Shown piece by piece: positions 16,884 through 26,809 of a stretch of 64,000 bases of DNA. The DNA is from an uncultured Lachnospiraceae bacterium. Lineage in GTDB: Bacteria > Bacillota > Clostridia > Lachnospirales > Lachnospiraceae. The notes beneath the pieces were generated by a model that saw nothing but the letters and a program-made list of their open reading frames with translations, searched no databases and was not told the origin of the DNA. Each line of letters starts with the position of its first letter. Within the stretch, counting starts at the first letter, position 1. Location: NCBI GenBank assembly GCA_900549665.1, contig URPH01000005.1:1-64000 (forward strand), read 5' to 3'. The translations under genes were made by a program, and so were the position numbers.

Positions 16884-18356
16884 CTAAATTATAATACAGA
16901 CAATACCGCCATTTGTATCATTGACAATTTTCTGCATTGAATCCTGTAATTTGATCTGGCTCTCATCCCCTATCATGGTCAGTTTATTCTGAATTCCGTC
17001 TTCCACAAGCTGTTCAATGCTTTTGCCAAAAATATTGGTTTCCCAGATGCTTCCGTTTTCTTTGTCCGCATCCTCAATATAGGCGATCAGATCCTCAGCC
17101 TGTTGTTTGGTTCCGACGATCGGTGCAATCTCCGTTTCAATATTGGCACGTATCAGATGTACGGACGGACTTTCCGCTTTCATTTTAACGCCATATTTGT
17201 TTCCATGCTTTATGACCTCCGGTCTGCCCAGGATGATCTCATCCCTTGAAGGCTTCATCACACCATAGCCCCTCTGCTTTACCATGGTAATTGCAGGTAC
17301 AATTTCTTCATATGCCTCTGCCATTTCACGCAGTTTTTTTAATTCCTCAAACAACCGGTATTCGGATCTGATATCCTCTCCAAGCAGATCGCTTAAAAGC
17401 TCATAATAACACACATCCGAAACAGTAAGATCAATCTTGACACTTCCGTCTGCCATATTGATAGAATCGGTCTTGCATTTTTTGATATAATCCCCGGTCA
17501 GTTCAATCGGCTTGTCAATAATATCGCGCATACAATGATATTCATTCATCTTTTCTCTAAGTTTGGTTGTCAGCTCCATCTTTAACGGATGTGCAGACGG
17601 CAAAAGCTCCACAAAGCCCTGCATATAAAATTCGATTCTGGAAATCGGAAATTCCAGCAATATCTGATAAAGCAGCGTTTCCATGTCTTCTTTTTTTAAT
17701 TGTGCCAGATTCATCGGCATGGCTGTAACCTGATACTTTTCAGTCAACTTTCGTGCCAGCTCAACCGCTTCCTCTGACTGTGGTCTTTGTGAATTGACCA
17801 GTACTAAAAATGGCTTTCCGACCGCCTTGTACTCCTCTATGGTCCTTTCCGTGGCAGGTATGTAATTCTGTGCCGGAATGTCGGTAAAGCTTCCATCGGT
17901 CGTTACCACAATACCAATCGTCGAATGATCATAGATCACCTTCTGCGTCCCGATCTCCGCCGCCCTGGTAAAAGGAATTTCTTCATCAAACCAGGGTGTC
18001 TTGACCATCCGCTCCTTTTCATTTTCCATATGCCCGCTTGCTCCGTCAACCATATATCCGACACAGTCGATCAGACGTACCTTGACATCCACCTGATCAT
18101 TCAGGCGGATCGTAGCTGCTTCCTTCGGTACAAATTTCGGCTCCGTTGTCGTAATCGTTTTTCCGGCAGCCGACTGTGGCAGTTCATCCGTAAGCAGTTG
18201 TTTTAAATAGTCATCCTGCATGAAAGGAAGTACACAAGTATCCATAAATCTCTTTATAAACGTTGATTTCCCGGTCCGCACAGGCCCGCCAACACCCAGA
18301 TACAGTTCTCCGCCCGTACGTACCTTTATATCATTGTACAACTGATAATTGTCCAT
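16884..18356 (-). CDS. spoIVA: stage IV sporulation protein A
   Basis: 490 residues (Bacillus SpoIVA is 492). This ATPase assembles into the basement layer of the spore coat on the forespore surface. A TRAFAC-like P-loop is visible in GGPVRTGKSTFIKRF, followed by the family-specific middle and C-terminal domains ending in a hydrophobic GGIVCIII tail. The ATG at 18356 has GGGGG ahead of it at the right spacing, and the MDNYQLYNDI start matches the family. An upstream ATG at 18407 lacks a ribosome site. It is good evidence for an endospore former. Confidence 0.96.
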   Translation of the reverse strand: MDNYQLYNDIKVRTGGELYLGVGGPVRTGKSTFIKRFMDTCVLPFMQDDYLKQLLTDELPQSAAGKTITTTEPKFVPKEAATIRLNDQVDVKVRLIDCVGYMVDGASGHMENEKERMVKTPWFDEEIPFTRAAEIGTQKVIYDHSTIGIVVTTDGSFTDIPAQNYIPATERTIEEYKAVGKPFLVLVNSQRPQSEEAVELARKLTEKYQVTAMPMNLAQLKKEDMETLLYQILLEFPISRIEFYMQGFVELLPSAHPLKMELTTKLREKMNEYHCMRDIIDKPIELTGDYIKKCKTDSINMADGSVKIDLTVSDVCYYELLSDLLGEDIRSEYRLFEELKKLREMAEAYEEIVPAITMVKQRGYGVMKPSRDEIILGRPEVIKHGNKYGVKMKAESPSVHLIRANIETEIAPIVGTKQQAEDLIAYIEDADKENGSIWETNIFGKSIEQLVEDGIQNKLTMIGDESQIKLQDSMQKIVNDTNGGIVCIII

Positions 18357-18405
18357 GCAATAACCCCCTTGTATATTCTTGTAAAAGATATGCAGCAGCT
18401 TTTTC

Positions 18406-18432
18406 AAATATGCATTGACCGTTTACAATATC
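18406..18432 (-). promoter_or_regulatory. candidate sigma-E promoter of spoIVA
   Basis: Minus-strand GATATT (18427-18432), a 14-bp spacer and CATATTT (18406-18412) resemble the sigma-E -35/-10 pattern expected for a mother-cell gene. The match is partial. Confidence 0.35.
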
Positions 18433-18490
18433 ACCGGTTGCATGATACAATAAGACCGTTTAATAACAAGAAAATAATTGGAGATGCAAA

Positions 18491-19348
18491 ATGAGTATTT
18501 ATACAAAGAAAAAAGAAGCCGTGATTTCATTTGAAATATTCCCACCGAAAAAGGATGATGAATTTGAAAGCGTATATGCTGTTGTAGAAAAATTAAGTGA
18601 ACTTCATCCGGCCTTTATTTCCGTCACATACGGTGCCGGTGGGAGCCGTTCCAAAAAAACAGTCGAGATCTGTGATTATATTCAGAATAAACTCGGCATC
18701 ACAGCCCTTGCCCACCTGACCTGTGTCGGCAACAAAAAAGAGGATATTGATGGCGTATTAAATCAGTTAGCAAATGCTAACACTGAGCATATTCTGGCTC
18801 TACGCGGCGACCGTCCCGCATATATGTCGGATGAACAGTATGAAAGCCGTGATTTCGCCTACGCAAGCGAACTGATCACCTATATCAAATCACAGAAACC
18901 GGAATTTCATATCTCCGGTGCCTGCTATCCGGAAAAACACTTTGAAGCAATGAGCAAGCGTGCCGATCTTGCCAGGTTAAAGGACAAGGTTGCATGCGGA
19001 TGCGAGGATCTGATCACACAGCTTTTTATGAACAATGATGTATTTTATGAATTTCAGGAAAACTGTCTGGCAAACGGTATTACCGTTCCGATCCATGCCG
19101 GTATCATGCCGATCACATCCGTAAAGCAGGTTGCGACCAGCATTTCCTTATCCGGCACTTCTATTCCAAAGGCTTTTTCCGATATTGTTGCAAGATATGG
19201 TGAAAATCCCGAAGATATGAGAAAAGCCGGTATTGACTATGCGATCCGCCAGATCATGGATTTACAGGAATATGGTGCAGACGGCATTCATATTTATTCC
19301 ATGAACAAACCAAAAACAACAGCTGAGATTGTCAATGCATTAAAATAA
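18491..19348 (+). CDS. metF: methylenetetrahydrofolate reductase
   Basis: 285 residues with the MTHFR TIM-barrel fold. It reduces 5,10-methylene-THF to 5-methyl-THF with FAD for methionine synthesis or C1 metabolism. SFEIFPPK at the N-terminus carries the catalytic Glu. FAD-site segments TYGAGGS, LALRGDRP and ACYPEKHFEA are present, as is the C-terminal HIYSMNKP. It is one of the few rightward genes here and is divergent from spoIVA. No metH or other C1 genes are adjacent. Confidence 0.94.
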   Translation: MSIYTKKKEAVISFEIFPPKKDDEFESVYAVVEKLSELHPAFISVTYGAGGSRSKKTVEICDYIQNKLGITALAHLTCVGNKKEDIDGVLNQLANANTEHILALRGDRPAYMSDEQYESRDFAYASELITYIKSQKPEFHISGACYPEKHFEAMSKRADLARLKDKVACGCEDLITQLFMNNDVFYEFQENCLANGITVPIHAGIMPITSVKQVATSISLSGTSIPKAFSDIVARYGENPEDMRKAGIDYAIRQIMDLQEYGADGIHIYSMNKPKTTAEIVNALK

Positions 19349-19411
19349 CAATATCTACCCTGTGGAACAATAAAGACATACGGCGATAATCAAATAACAG
19401 CAGAATCGAAA

Positions 19412-19470
19412 AAGAAAAAGTGCCATCTGTCAGTCCGGTAAACAGCTCTGACAGCATGGCACCTTTTATT
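19412..19470. terminator. bidirectional terminator between metF and gpsA
   Basis: A hairpin at 19420-19462 pairs GTGCCAT / ATGGCAC, one mismatch, then TGTCAG / CTGACA. It is flanked by A-rich and T-rich tracts suitable for both strands, between the convergent genes metF and gpsA. Confidence 0.8.
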
Positions 19471-19488
19471 TTTATAAAATCCGGTAAA

Positions 19489-20505
19489 TCATTCCTCTTC
19501 CCAGGCCAGCGTACTCGCTTCGCTTCTTTTATCACGGAACATCAGATCCTTTACTGCTTCACTGGCAGCCTTACCCTGGAATAAAATTTCATTGACTTCT
19601 TCTACAATCGGCATGGAAATATTGTATTTTTTGCCAAGACCATATGCGGCTTTCGCAGAATATACTCCTTCCACGATCATCTTCACTTCTTTCATGGCTT
19701 CTTCATAAGTATATCCCTGACCGATCAACTGACCTGCCTTACGGTTTCTGGAATGCTTGGATGAACAGGTAACGATCAGATCTCCGATACCGGTCAGTCC
19801 GGTAAATGTCTCTATCTTTCCTCCCATGGCAACACCAAGACGTGCTATTTCGGCAATTCCTCTGGTGATCAGGGCTGCTTTGGTATTGTCACCGCAGCCT
19901 AAACCATCTGCCATACCGGCTGCAAGAGCAACCACATTTTTTAAGGCGCCTCCTAGCTCAATGCCCAGCATATCAGGACTTGTATATACTCTTAATACAT
20001 CCGACATAAATGCATTCTGGATGTATTCTGCCGTTGTCTTTTTTCTGGCACCGGCAACAAGTGTTGTCGGCATATCCTTACCAACCTCCTCTGCATGAGA
20101 AGGACCTGACAGTACCGCAACTGTTGCCTGCGGAATCTCCTGCTCGATAATGTCAGTCAGTGTCATATAAGTCACATCTTCAATCCCCTTTGCAACATTT
20201 ACGATCAGCTGGTCCTGTTCCACAAAAGGTGCCATGGACTTTGATGTACTGCGGGTAAAGGGTGAAGGAACTGCCAAAACAAGCATATCCTTTCCTTTAA
20301 TTGCCAATTCCAGATCAGTTGTAAATACAATGCTCTCCGGCAGCTTCACACCGGGAAGCTTTAATTCATGCTCCCTCTTTTCGGATAACATCTTAATTTC
20401 ATCTTCCATAATGGACCACACAGTCACATTGTGTCCGTTTCTTGCAAGAGTCCTTGCCAATGCGGTTCCCCAGCTTCCGGCTCCAATCACACTATAGTCT
20501 GCCAT
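19489..20505 (-). CDS. gpsA: NAD(P)-dependent glycerol-3-phosphate dehydrogenase
   Basis: 338 residues. It reduces dihydroxyacetone phosphate to sn-glycerol-3-phosphate for phospholipid synthesis. Visible are the Rossmann GAGSWGTALA, the catalytic lysine region in ELGGALKNVVALAAG and FTGLTGIGDLIVTC. It is followed in function and order by plsY, whose product acylates the glycerol-3-phosphate made here; plsY lies 72 bp upstream in the same direction. Confidence 0.96.
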   Translation of the reverse strand: MADYSVIGAGSWGTALARTLARNGHNVTVWSIMEDEIKMLSEKREHELKLPGVKLPESIVFTTDLELAIKGKDMLVLAVPSPFTRSTSKSMAPFVEQDQLIVNVAKGIEDVTYMTLTDIIEQEIPQATVAVLSGPSHAEEVGKDMPTTLVAGARKKTTAEYIQNAFMSDVLRVYTSPDMLGIELGGALKNVVALAAGMADGLGCGDNTKAALITRGIAEIARLGVAMGGKIETFTGLTGIGDLIVTCSSKHSRNRKAGQLIGQGYTYEEAMKEVKMIVEGVYSAKAAYGLGKKYNISMPIVEEVNEILFQGKAASEAVKDLMFRDKRSEASTLAWEEE

Positions 20506-20577
20506 ATCATCATACCTCCAAAATTATCAACCGGCAAATTCCGGTTTTTAGTCATTTGACAAATTGTCTGTTTATCT

Positions 20578-21246
20578 TTATTTTTGTACAGGCGTATCCG
20601 GTTTATTTTTCTTTATCAGATAAGTCTTTCGTTCATTACCATGGATCAGACGGTCAATATTGCCTCTGTGACGGTAAAAAGCCATAATAAGCATCAGTAT
20701 GGCGATCACATACATTTCCGTACAATAGGCCTGCGGCATATGATACATTCCGGTCTGTCCGCCGATAACCAGCGCGATGACAAAGGCCACATACATACAT
20801 AGTGATCCAAGTGATACATAATGGGTACAGAAAAATGTCACAAAGAAGGTACCGGCAACCATCACAAAGGACAGCCATCCCATACCAACGGAAATACCTC
20901 CGGTAGCCATAATCCCTTTTCCGCCTTTAAAACCCATATAAAACGGAAAGTTGTGACCAAGCACCACACCGGCACCGGTATATAGACGTAAAAGCGGCTC
21001 CATCTGTGCATAGCTGCCATTGTGAAACACAAAGTAAATGATCAACATCGGAACAATGGCCTTTACCGCATCCATAACAAAACAGATAGCCCCTGCCTTT
21101 TTTCCGAGAACACGCAGTGCATTGGTCGTTCCGGAATTACCGCTTCCCTGGCTTCTGATATCAATTCCGTGTATTTTTCCCAAAATAAATGCTGTCTGGA
21201 TCAATCCAAAACAATATCCAATCAATATACATAAAACTCTTACCAT
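20578..21246 (-). CDS. plsY: glycerol-3-phosphate acyltransferase PlsY
   Basis: 222 residues with about five transmembrane helices. It transfers acyl groups from acyl-phosphate to glycerol-3-phosphate in the membrane. The conserved loops are seen: GSGNSGTTNALR, GHNFPFYMGFKGGKGI and the ELDR-like C-terminal region RHRGNIDRLIHG. A charged C-terminal tail of ~20 residues is longer than usual. It lies between der and gpsA, the standard Firmicute order. Confidence 0.95.
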   Translation of the reverse strand: MVRVLCILIGYCFGLIQTAFILGKIHGIDIRSQGSGNSGTTNALRVLGKKAGAICFVMDAVKAIVPMLIIYFVFHNGSYAQMEPLLRLYTGAGVVLGHNFPFYMGFKGGKGIMATGGISVGMGWLSFVMVAGTFFVTFFCTHYVSLGSLCMYVAFVIALVIGGQTGMYHMPQAYCTEMYVIAILMLIMAFYRHRGNIDRLIHGNERKTYLIKKNKPDTPVQK

Positions 21247-21275
21247 GACTTGTTATTCCTTCTTTATTCTGTAAT

Positions 21276-22613
21276 TTATGCATCCTTATCCTTGCGTTCC
21301 CGGATAATAAAGTGTAACGGTGTTCCACGGAAACCAAAAGACTGCCTGATCTGATTTTCGATATAACGCTGATAAGAAAAATGCATCAGATATTTTTCAT
21401 TTACAAAAATAACAAACGTCGGTGGCTTGACAGAGACCTGTGTAATATAGTACAAACGCAGTCTCTTTCCCTTATCTGTCGGTGGCTGCTGCAATGCAAC
21501 GGCTTCCATCATGATCTCATTTAAAACACCTGTTCCGACACGCAGTGTCTGGTTTTCGATAACCATATCAATGGTCTCATATAATTTGTTGAGACGCTGT
21601 CCGGTTTTGGCTGAAACAAATATAATCTCCGCATAAGGCATAAATGATAAGGTATTGCGGACATTTTCCGTAAACCGGTAGATGGTCTTGTCATTTTTTT
21701 CAACAGCATCCCATTTATTAACAGCAACAATGATACCCTTTCCTCTGTCATGGGCAATCCCAGCAATCTTGGCATCCTGCTCGGTCACACCTTCGGCTCC
21801 GTCAATGACAAGGACGACTACGTCTGCTCTTTCGACCGCACTGACAGTACGGATGATCATAAATCGCTCCAGCTCTTCCTTGATCTTATTTTTACGGCGA
21901 AGGCCTGCCGTATCAATGAAAATATATTCTTTTCCATTATATTTAACAGCGGTGTCCACGGCATCCCTTGTCGTTCCGGCAATATCCGAAACAATCAGTC
22001 TGTTTTCGCCGATCAGTTTGTTGATAATGGAGCTCTTTCCGACATTAGGCTTGCCGACAATGGCAATCCTCGGTCTGTCATCCTCTTCCTCTTCTCCGCT
22101 TCCTTCCGGAAACATGGCAACGACCTCATCCAGAAGATCGCCAATACCCATCTGGTTGGCTGCGGAAATCGGATGCGGATCACCAATACCCAGATTATAA
22201 AATTCATATACATCAGCCATCATTTTTTCAAAGCTGTCAACCTTATTGACAACCAGTAAAACAGGCTTGTGACTGCGTCTGAGCATATCTGCCACTTTGG
22301 CATCCGAATCTACCAGTCCCTGCTTGACATCCACCATAAACAAAATGACATCAGCCGTATCGATTGCAATCTGTGCCTGCTCACGCATCTGGGACAAAAT
22401 AACGTCATTGCTGTCCGGCTCAATACCACCGGTATCGATCAGTGTAAAATTGTATTTTAACCAGGATACATCTGCATAAATACGATCTCTGGTAATGCCC
22501 GGGGTATCCTTAACAATAGAAATTCTGGAGCCGGCCAATGCATTAAACAATGTAGACTTTCCAACATTGGGGCGTCCAACTACCGCCACAATGGGTTTGA
22601 TATTTTTACTCAT
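21276..22613 (-). CDS. der: ribosome biogenesis GTPase Der
   Basis: 445 residues. Two tandem GTPase domains have G1 motifs GRPNVGKSTLFN and GKPNVGKSSIIN, G3 DTGG and DTAG, and G4 NKVD and NKWD, followed by a C-terminal KH-like domain with RGTPLHFIIRERK. It is needed for 50S subunit maturation. It heads the der-plsY-gpsA group. An acidic EEEEDD linker separates the two G domains. Confidence 0.97.
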   Translation of the reverse strand: MSKNIKPIVAVVGRPNVGKSTLFNALAGSRISIVKDTPGITRDRIYADVSWLKYNFTLIDTGGIEPDSNDVILSQMREQAQIAIDTADVILFMVDVKQGLVDSDAKVADMLRRSHKPVLLVVNKVDSFEKMMADVYEFYNLGIGDPHPISAANQMGIGDLLDEVVAMFPEGSGEEEEDDRPRIAIVGKPNVGKSSIINKLIGENRLIVSDIAGTTRDAVDTAVKYNGKEYIFIDTAGLRRKNKIKEELERFMIIRTVSAVERADVVVLVIDGAEGVTEQDAKIAGIAHDRGKGIIVAVNKWDAVEKNDKTIYRFTENVRNTLSFMPYAEIIFVSAKTGQRLNKLYETIDMVIENQTLRVGTGVLNEIMMEAVALQQPPTDKGKRLRLYYITQVSVKPPTFVIFVNEKYLMHFSYQRYIENQIRQSFGFRGTPLHFIIRERKDKDA

Positions 22614-22649
22614 ATTTAATCCTCTTATTTCTGACTGCCTGTCTGTAAT

Positions 22650-23990
22650 TCAGGCATTTAAAACAGTTTCAACAAAATCCTGCCCGCTTGATTTTACAAT
22701 ATCCACCCGAACTTGTAAAGCTTCTTCCAGCTGGGGCACCGTAATATCATCCAAAAAGTAGTTTTCTCCACTTCGTAAAACATTTTGCGGAAGCAGAAGC
22801 TTATCTCCAAGCGGAAGGTCTTTAAGCTGTGCGATCAGATCCTGCCCGGTAAGAAGTCCCGATACGGTAATCCTCTCTCCGAAAAAATCATTGCGGATCG
22901 CAACCACATTGAGATCAAGCCACTCAAAGGCTTTCATCATCTGAGCAGCCAGATCACAGATTGTCCGGTATGCAAGCTTTCCGGTTGCCAGAGTCAGCCG
23001 CCTGGTCTTTCCATCTGACAAATCCCTGTATAATTTCTTTTGATGTACTGCCGTCTGCATTGCTTCTTTAAATTCATCTTTTAAAAGTGTCAGCATCCCA
23101 ACACCGTTTTCTAACTGCAGGTATCCGTCATACCGTTCCTCTGACGGCAGTTCCTCTTCGGCAAGCAGATACCATTCGTCGGAGGCATGGATAAAATGCA
23201 TGCCATATTTTTCATACATATAATCCTGCCATTTTTTAATCAGACCAATAACCTCTTTGGCATCCTCTTTGGTAAAGGGTTCCAACGGATACAGCCCCTC
23301 TCTGTATTTGGACAGTCCGACCGGCACCACAGAAACACTCTGTAGGCACGGATAATATTTGGTGAGCTCCCGGATGCTGAAATCAAGCTCCCTGCCATCA
23401 TTGATACCTTTGCACAGAACAATCTGTCCGTTCATCTCAATCCCGGCTTCATAAAAGAGATCTACTTTTTTGAGGGCATCCCCTGCGAAACGGTTATGAA
23501 GCATCATACACCTTAGCTCCGGGTTCATCGTCTGGAATGAAATATTGATCGGTCCCAGGTGATATTTGATGATCCGGTTGACATCATGTTCACTCATATT
23601 GGTAAGGGTCACATAATTACCCTGCAGAAAGGAAAGTCTGGAATCATCATCCTTGAAATACAGTGTTTCCCTCATTCCTTTTGGCATCTGATCTATAAAG
23701 CAAAAAATACATTTGTTGTGGCAGGACCTGTAATCATCCATCAGTCCGTTTTCGAATTCGATACCAAGATCTTCCTGCTCATCCTTGTCAATTTCCAAAA
23801 GCCACTCTTCGCCATTAGGCTTTTGGACCAATACTTCGATATATTCCTCCTGTATCATAAACTGATAATCAAAAATATCTTCAATCTCTTCATCGTTTAT
23901 CTTTAAAAGAATATCCCCCGGTTCGATCTCCATTTCCCAGGCAATACTTCCTTCGTCTACTTTTTTAATAACATGCTCTGTCTTTTTCAT
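22650..23990 (-). CDS. DUF512 family protein (PDZ plus radical-SAM-like)
   Basis: 446 residues. The N-terminal PDZ-like domain (about 5-65, IEPGDILLKINDEEI) is followed by a radical-SAM-type cysteine motif CHNKCIFCF (CX3CX2C) and a C-terminal DUF512 domain. This protein is conserved in Clostridia near der. Its reaction is unknown. The ATG at 23990 follows AAAAGGTAG; the ATG at 24035 has no ribosome site. It ends 36 bp before der begins, so the two are probably cotranscribed. Confidence 0.88.
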   Translation of the reverse strand: MKKTEHVIKKVDEGSIAWEMEIEPGDILLKINDEEIEDIFDYQFMIQEEYIEVLVQKPNGEEWLLEIDKDEQEDLGIEFENGLMDDYRSCHNKCIFCFIDQMPKGMRETLYFKDDDSRLSFLQGNYVTLTNMSEHDVNRIIKYHLGPINISFQTMNPELRCMMLHNRFAGDALKKVDLFYEAGIEMNGQIVLCKGINDGRELDFSIRELTKYYPCLQSVSVVPVGLSKYREGLYPLEPFTKEDAKEVIGLIKKWQDYMYEKYGMHFIHASDEWYLLAEEELPSEERYDGYLQLENGVGMLTLLKDEFKEAMQTAVHQKKLYRDLSDGKTRRLTLATGKLAYRTICDLAAQMMKAFEWLDLNVVAIRNDFFGERITVSGLLTGQDLIAQLKDLPLGDKLLLPQNVLRSGENYFLDDITVPQLEEALQVRVDIVKSSGQDFVETVLNA

Positions 23991-24053
23991 AAAACTACCT
24001 TTTGAACCTGACATCTTTTCTAATTCATACTCCATCTATTTTACTAGAATTTC

Positions 24054-24082
24054 CTTGACGTGTCACTAGCAGAATGATAAAT
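24054..24082 (+). promoter_or_regulatory. candidate promoter of prs
   Basis: Plus-strand TTGACG, a 17-bp spacer, then TAAATT, about 55 bp upstream of the prs ATG. A short hairpin AAGG/CCTT lies in the leader. Confidence 0.5.
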
Positions 24083-24138
24083 TAAGTACGAAAGAAATAT
24101 AAGGTTTTCCTTATAATATCATTTTACGGAGGATAGTA

Positions 24139-25323
24139 ATGCCCAATTTAGCCGCACTCGAAAATGCGATGCCGGTAGCTCCACTTAAAATAATCGCTAC
24201 AGACAGTTGCATGGATTTTGCAAAAAAAGCAAATAATTATTTAGTGGATTTTCGCTCCAATACCAACAGTCAGTTAAGAAATGACCCTGCTTTTCAGGAA
24301 TATGCCGAAGACAACTACATTTTAGACGCCAAATGCCCCCGGTTCGGTTCCGGTGAAGGAAAGGCTGTCTTAAATGAATCCGTTCGCGGCAAAGATTTAT
24401 TTATCATGGTTGATGTCTGCAACCACAGTTTGACCTATACAGTCAACGGCTTTGTCAATCACAAATCTCCCGATGACCACTATCAGGATTTAAAACGACT
24501 GATCGCAGCCTGCAACGGAAAGGCACACCGCATCAATGTCGTAATGCCGTTTTTATATGAGGGACGTCAGCACAGACGTACAGGCCGTGAATCATTAGAC
24601 TGTGCTTACGCATTAAAAGAGTTAAGCGATATGGGCGTTAAAAACTTTATTACTTTTGATGCACATGATCCGCGTGTAGCCAATGCTGCACCGCTCAATG
24701 GGTTTGATAACTTTACTCCTCCTTATCAGTTTATCCGTTCCTTGCTCAGACATGAAAAAGATCTGGTCATCGACAAAGATCATATGACCGTTATAAGCCC
24801 TGACGAAGGTGCACTTGACCGTGCCGTATACTTCTCCTCTGTTTTAGGTGTTGATACCGGTATGTTTTATAAGCGCCGCGATTATTCAAGGGTTGTCAAT
24901 GGCAAAAACCCGATCGTGGCACATGAATTTTTGGGGGATAGCTTAAAGGGACGTGATGTCGTTGTCATTGATGATATGATCGCTTCAGGCGGAAGTATGA
25001 TAGATACCGCCAAGCAGATCAAACAGATGGGTGCCAAACGTGTATTTATCTGCTGTACTTTCGGATTGTTTACGGAAGGCTTCAAATCCTTTGACAACGC
25101 TTATGAAAAAGGTTATTTTGACCGGGTTGTATGTACAAATCTGACATATCTTCCCCCGGAAATATACGAAAAGCCCTATTTTGTAGAGGCTGATATGAGT
25201 AAATTCACTGCCAGTATCATTGATTTTATGAATCACGATCTTTCCATGGGTAATGTTTTGACACCTACCCAGAAGATTCAGGAAGTACTCCGTGTCTACA
25301 ACGAAAAAGGAATTATTGATTAA
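24139..25323 (+). CDS. prs: ribose-phosphate pyrophosphokinase
   Basis: 394 residues. It makes PRPP from ribose-5-phosphate and ATP. Two phosphoribosyltransferase-fold halves are present. The PRPP-binding loop is VVVIDDMIASGGSMIDTA, and an ATP/flexible-loop region is in FLYEGRQHRRTGRES. It is longer than the classical ~315-residue enzyme, matching a longer clostridial form with an N-terminal extension. GGAGG precedes the ATG. It is divergent from the DUF512 gene and has a strong terminator after it. Confidence 0.93.
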   Translation: MPNLAALENAMPVAPLKIIATDSCMDFAKKANNYLVDFRSNTNSQLRNDPAFQEYAEDNYILDAKCPRFGSGEGKAVLNESVRGKDLFIMVDVCNHSLTYTVNGFVNHKSPDDHYQDLKRLIAACNGKAHRINVVMPFLYEGRQHRRTGRESLDCAYALKELSDMGVKNFITFDAHDPRVANAAPLNGFDNFTPPYQFIRSLLRHEKDLVIDKDHMTVISPDEGALDRAVYFSSVLGVDTGMFYKRRDYSRVVNGKNPIVAHEFLGDSLKGRDVVVIDDMIASGGSMIDTAKQIKQMGAKRVFICCTFGLFTEGFKSFDNAYEKGYFDRVVCTNLTYLPPEIYEKPYFVEADMSKFTASIIDFMNHDLSMGNVLTPTQKIQEVLRVYNEKGIID

Positions 25324-25395
25324 TCTTCGGTATTGTATACAGGATATAAATCAATGCTGATACTACTATTGATATCAGTATTTAACAAAATTATT

Positions 25396-25437
25396 AAAAC
25401 CACATTTTATCCAATTATAAAATGTGGTTTTTTATTG
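25396..25437. terminator. bidirectional terminator between prs and pgeF
   Basis: Perfect 15-bp stem: arms 25396-25410 and 25417-25431, six-base loop, with an A run on one side and a T run on the other. It serves two convergent genes. Confidence 0.9.
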
Positions 25438-25490
25438 TTATTCCATCATACTGATTTATAATATCATTTTCAAAATCCATATATTATTTA

Positions 25491-26414
25491 TCATTCACAG
25501 ATCATCAGAAATGCTCCCAGATTTCCTCTCTTACCGTGGGATGCCCTGTGAGAAAACAGATAATCTTTATTGCAGCAGGTGCAGATATCCGTCACTTCTA
25601 TGTGTTCTTTTAAAAGACCGGCCTTTAACAAGGTATGATAACAGGCTGCCCATAAATTGAGCTGGTATTTTCCGTTTTCTTTTTTATAATAAAGCTCTTT
25701 TAACAGCTCATCCCCATAGCCATGGCCATCTTTATCTGCACTGCCAAATACCTTATCAAATTCCAGTATGACATCCTCGCTGACCTCATAGCAGTCCTGA
25801 CAAATGGACGGAGCAATGGCTGCATAGATATCCTGTGGTCCGGATCCGTAGGTTTCCTGCATTTTACGGACTGTTTTCAAGCTGATCTCTGCGACAGTTC
25901 CTTTCCAGCCGGAATGACACAGACCGATTGCTTTTTTTACCGGATCAATCAGAAAAATCGGAACGCAGTCTGCATAAAAGGTAGACAGGACAAGACCTTT
26001 TTCATTGGTGATCAGACCGTCAACATCATGGTATGTGATTTCTGTGGTAAGGCCACAGCCCGCATCCTCTTTTGTCACCACGCGGATATGATCGGTATGA
26101 GTCTGGTCCGATAAAACAAACCGGTCACACTGCGTGTCCAGCACATCTGCAATGATTTCAAAATTTTTGAAGACTGCTTTTGCATCGTCGCCTCTGGTGA
26201 AGCTTAAATTCATCGATGCATAAATTCCCGTGCTCACGCCTCCTAATCTTGTCGAAAACAGATGCCGGAAGCCGGAAAGCTTTTCTAAATTGCGAAAAGT
26301 CAGATATTCCACATCGCCCTTTTTATGCTGAACCATCGTCGGCTGCTTTCTCTCTTTCCGGATAACAGGATAATAATCATCCTCTTTATAACCACCCTCT
26401 TTGTATTCTGCCAT
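25491..26414 (-). CDS. pgeF: YfiH/PgeF family purine nucleoside phosphorylase-like protein
   Basis: 307 residues of the multicopper-oxidase-like YfiH family. Members act as purine nucleoside phosphorylase/adenosine deaminase or as peptidoglycan editing factor. The metal/active site residues are visible in DQTHTDHI, FYADCVPIFL and GLCHSGWKGT. The ATG at 26414 is preceded by AGGAGG and starts right at the end of yraN; the upstream in-frame start would overlap yraN. Last gene of the long leftward cluster. Confidence 0.9.
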   Translation of the reverse strand: MAEYKEGGYKEDDYYPVIRKERKQPTMVQHKKGDVEYLTFRNLEKLSGFRHLFSTRLGGVSTGIYASMNLSFTRGDDAKAVFKNFEIIADVLDTQCDRFVLSDQTHTDHIRVVTKEDAGCGLTTEITYHDVDGLITNEKGLVLSTFYADCVPIFLIDPVKKAIGLCHSGWKGTVAEISLKTVRKMQETYGSGPQDIYAAIAPSICQDCYEVSEDVILEFDKVFGSADKDGHGYGDELLKELYYKKENGKYQLNLWAACYHTLLKAGLLKEHIEVTDICTCCNKDYLFSHRASHGKRGNLGAFLMICE

Positions 26415-26416
26415 TT

Positions 26417-26776
26417 CTATCCTCCTATGAAAGTAAATGCATCTCTGATCCACACAATTTCGTCTCCACATATGGAAATTACATCAAATCGGCTCGGATG
26501 CTCCATGGGAATGTGATAAAAAGAAAAATAAAACATTGCGATCCTGCTGATCTGTATCTGCTTTCTTCTTCCCACCGCTTCCTGCGGATACCCTTTTCTT
26601 GTGTTTTTTCGATATTTGACCTCAAAAAAAATCAAAATACCATCCTGTAAACCAATAATATCAATTTCGCCCTGCCTGGTCCTAAAATTACGTTTTAAGA
26701 TACGCACACCCTGTTTTTGCAGATAAAGGCAGGCCTTTTTTTCATAAGCGTTTCCTATCTCTCTGTCATTTTGCAT
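26417..26776 (-). CDS. yraN: UPF0102 (YraN) family protein
   Basis: 119 residues, a PD-(D/E)XK nuclease-like fold. The signature GEIDIIG...FFEVKYRK supplies the acidic and lysine residues of the nuclease-like core. Biological role is poorly known in the family. In Firmicutes it commonly follows rnhB near the trmD-rplS cluster, as here. It abuts pgeF. Confidence 0.9.
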   Translation of the reverse strand: MQNDREIGNAYEKKACLYLQKQGVRILKRNFRTRQGEIDIIGLQDGILIFFEVKYRKNTRKGYPQEAVGRRKQIQISRIAMFYFSFYHIPMEHPSRFDVISICGDEIVWIRDAFTFIGG

Positions 26777-26809
26777 CTATTGCTCCTATGCAAAATCTCT
26801 CCGGTTCAT

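Noticed and set aside
20506..20577. AACCGG/CCGGTT hairpin between plsY and gpsA as a terminator
   Set aside because: The T run lies on the strand with no gene; on the transcribed strand it lacks one.
24882..25236. Reverse-strand ORFs inside prs
   Set aside because: They mirror a strongly supported enzyme gene and have no ribosome sites.
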